DNA of 64,000 nt from an uncultured Paracoccaceae bacterium. GTDB taxonomy: Bacteria > Pseudomonadota > Alphaproteobacteria > Rhodobacterales > Rhodobacteraceae. The translations under genes were made by a program, and so were the position numbers. Location: positions 1 to 64,000 of the forward strand of contig CALIZF010000015.1 in the NCBI GenBank assembly GCA_938028765.1. Reading direction: 5' to 3'. Under the pieces are notes generated by a model. That model was not told the origin of the DNA. It worked only from the letters and a program-made list of their open reading frames with translations, and made no database searches. Below are positions 63,696 through 64,000 of the stretch, in pieces (position 1 is the stretch's first letter; the number at the start of each line of letters is the position of its first letter).

Positions 63696-64000
63696 ATGTT
63701 CGGGATCGACATCTTCGATGCAGCCCTCCTGCCGGCGGTGGCAGTCGCCCTCGCCGCCGGGATGCTGTCGTTCCTCAGCCCCTGCGTCCTGCCGATCGTG
63801 CCGCCCTACCTGGCCTACATGGGCGGGATCGGGGTGGACGAGATGCGCGGGCGCGGCCGGGTGCGCGTCCTCTTGCCGGCGGCGTTCTTCGTCCTCGGCC
63901 TGTCCACGGTGTTCCTGTTCCTGGGCTTCGCCGCCTCAGCCTTCGGCGCGGCCTTCCTTGCCCGTGCGGACTGGTTCAACACCGTCGCCGGCATCGCCGT
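63696..64000 (+). CDS. ccdA: Cytochrome c biogenesis protein CcdA (3' partial)
   Basis: The first 101 codons of a membrane protein reach the window edge. The N-terminal helix with 'MLSFLSPCVLPIVPPYLAYM' contains the first redox Cys of the CcdA/DsbD membrane domain; a second helix follows ('AAFFVLGLSTVFLFLGFAAS'). CcdA carries reducing power from cytoplasmic thioredoxin across the membrane for c-type cytochrome maturation. The second Cys lies outside the window. It follows opgG by 83 bp, possibly independently transcribed. Confidence 0.92.
   Translation, partial: MFGIDIFDAALLPAVAVALAAGMLSFLSPCVLPIVPPYLAYMGGIGVDEMRGRGRVRVLLPAAFFVLGLSTVFLFLGFAASAFGAAFLARADWFNTVAGIA

Overview
The window is a chromosomal segment of a very GC-rich alphaproteobacterium, almost certainly a member of the Rhodobacterales (Rhodobacteraceae/Paracoccaceae). 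Evidence: the gene order ctaC-ctaB-ctaG-ctaE-surf1-thrC-M16 peptidase-GNAT, a CarD regulator with a 7Fe ferredoxin and a SUV3-like helicase, a Hint-domain protein, Flp pilins with a GAVTVDW core, PutA with a separate Lrp-type regulator, and a CtrA-type box before dprA. I see no phage, integrase, transposase, CRISPR array, rRNA or recognisable defence locus. Two genes run off the ends: a Pro/Ala-rich protein on the left and CcdA on the right.

Layout. 1-4.8 kb: end of a PilP/GspC-like protein, 4-hydroxyphenylpyruvate dioxygenase with a divergent Lrp regulator, and a Kef-type antiporter. 4.9-11.4 kb: carD, fdxA, an S4-domain protein, a SUV3-like RNA helicase and a TPR protein on the minus strand, then an SCP2 protein and a lysophospholipase-like hydrolase on plus. 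11.5-19.1 kb: a MerR-regulated fatty-acid beta-oxidation run (two acyl-CoA dehydrogenases, a small RHH-like protein, thiolase, FadJ-type multifunctional enzyme), interrupted by a 420-bp repeat-rich gap. 19.0-25.5 kb: Hint protein, sulfotransferase, DMT exporter, acyl-CoA ligase, a membrane protein resembling a dead M48 peptidase, and a SPOR protein. 25.5-30.0 kb: a tightly overlapping nucleoside-salvage operon cdd-deoA-deoB-add-upp. 30.1-37.4 kb: maeB, a divergent rpoN, twin small secreted proteins, a FAD-linked oxidase, an exported MBL-fold protein and a GNAT acetyltransferase. 37.4-44.2 kb: M16 peptidase, thrC, surf1 and the cytochrome aa3 oxidase assembly operon. 44.4-51.6 kb: tldD, dprA, topA, scoAB. 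51.9-54.7 kb: lytic transglycosylase, two Flp-type pilins, cpaB and tRNA-Leu(UAA). 54.8-64 kb: a META-domain lipoprotein-like protein, putR/putA, rhomboid protease, suhB, opgG and ccdA.

Functionally most of the window is core metabolism: aerobic respiration (cox), catabolism of tyrosine, fatty acids, ketone bodies and proline, nucleoside salvage, and envelope maintenance. Regulators sit next to likely targets (Lrp/hpd, MerR/beta-oxidation, PutR/putA). The most interesting items are the CtrA-type box, GANTC site and perfect DnaA box upstream of dprA; an orphan, shortened sigma-54; twin secreted proteins of unknown function; a degenerate M48-like protein; an MBL protein with two metal-ligand positions changed; the paired inverted extragenic repeats; and a detached pilin-pilin-cpaB module. 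Nothing here is an obviously new multi-gene system.
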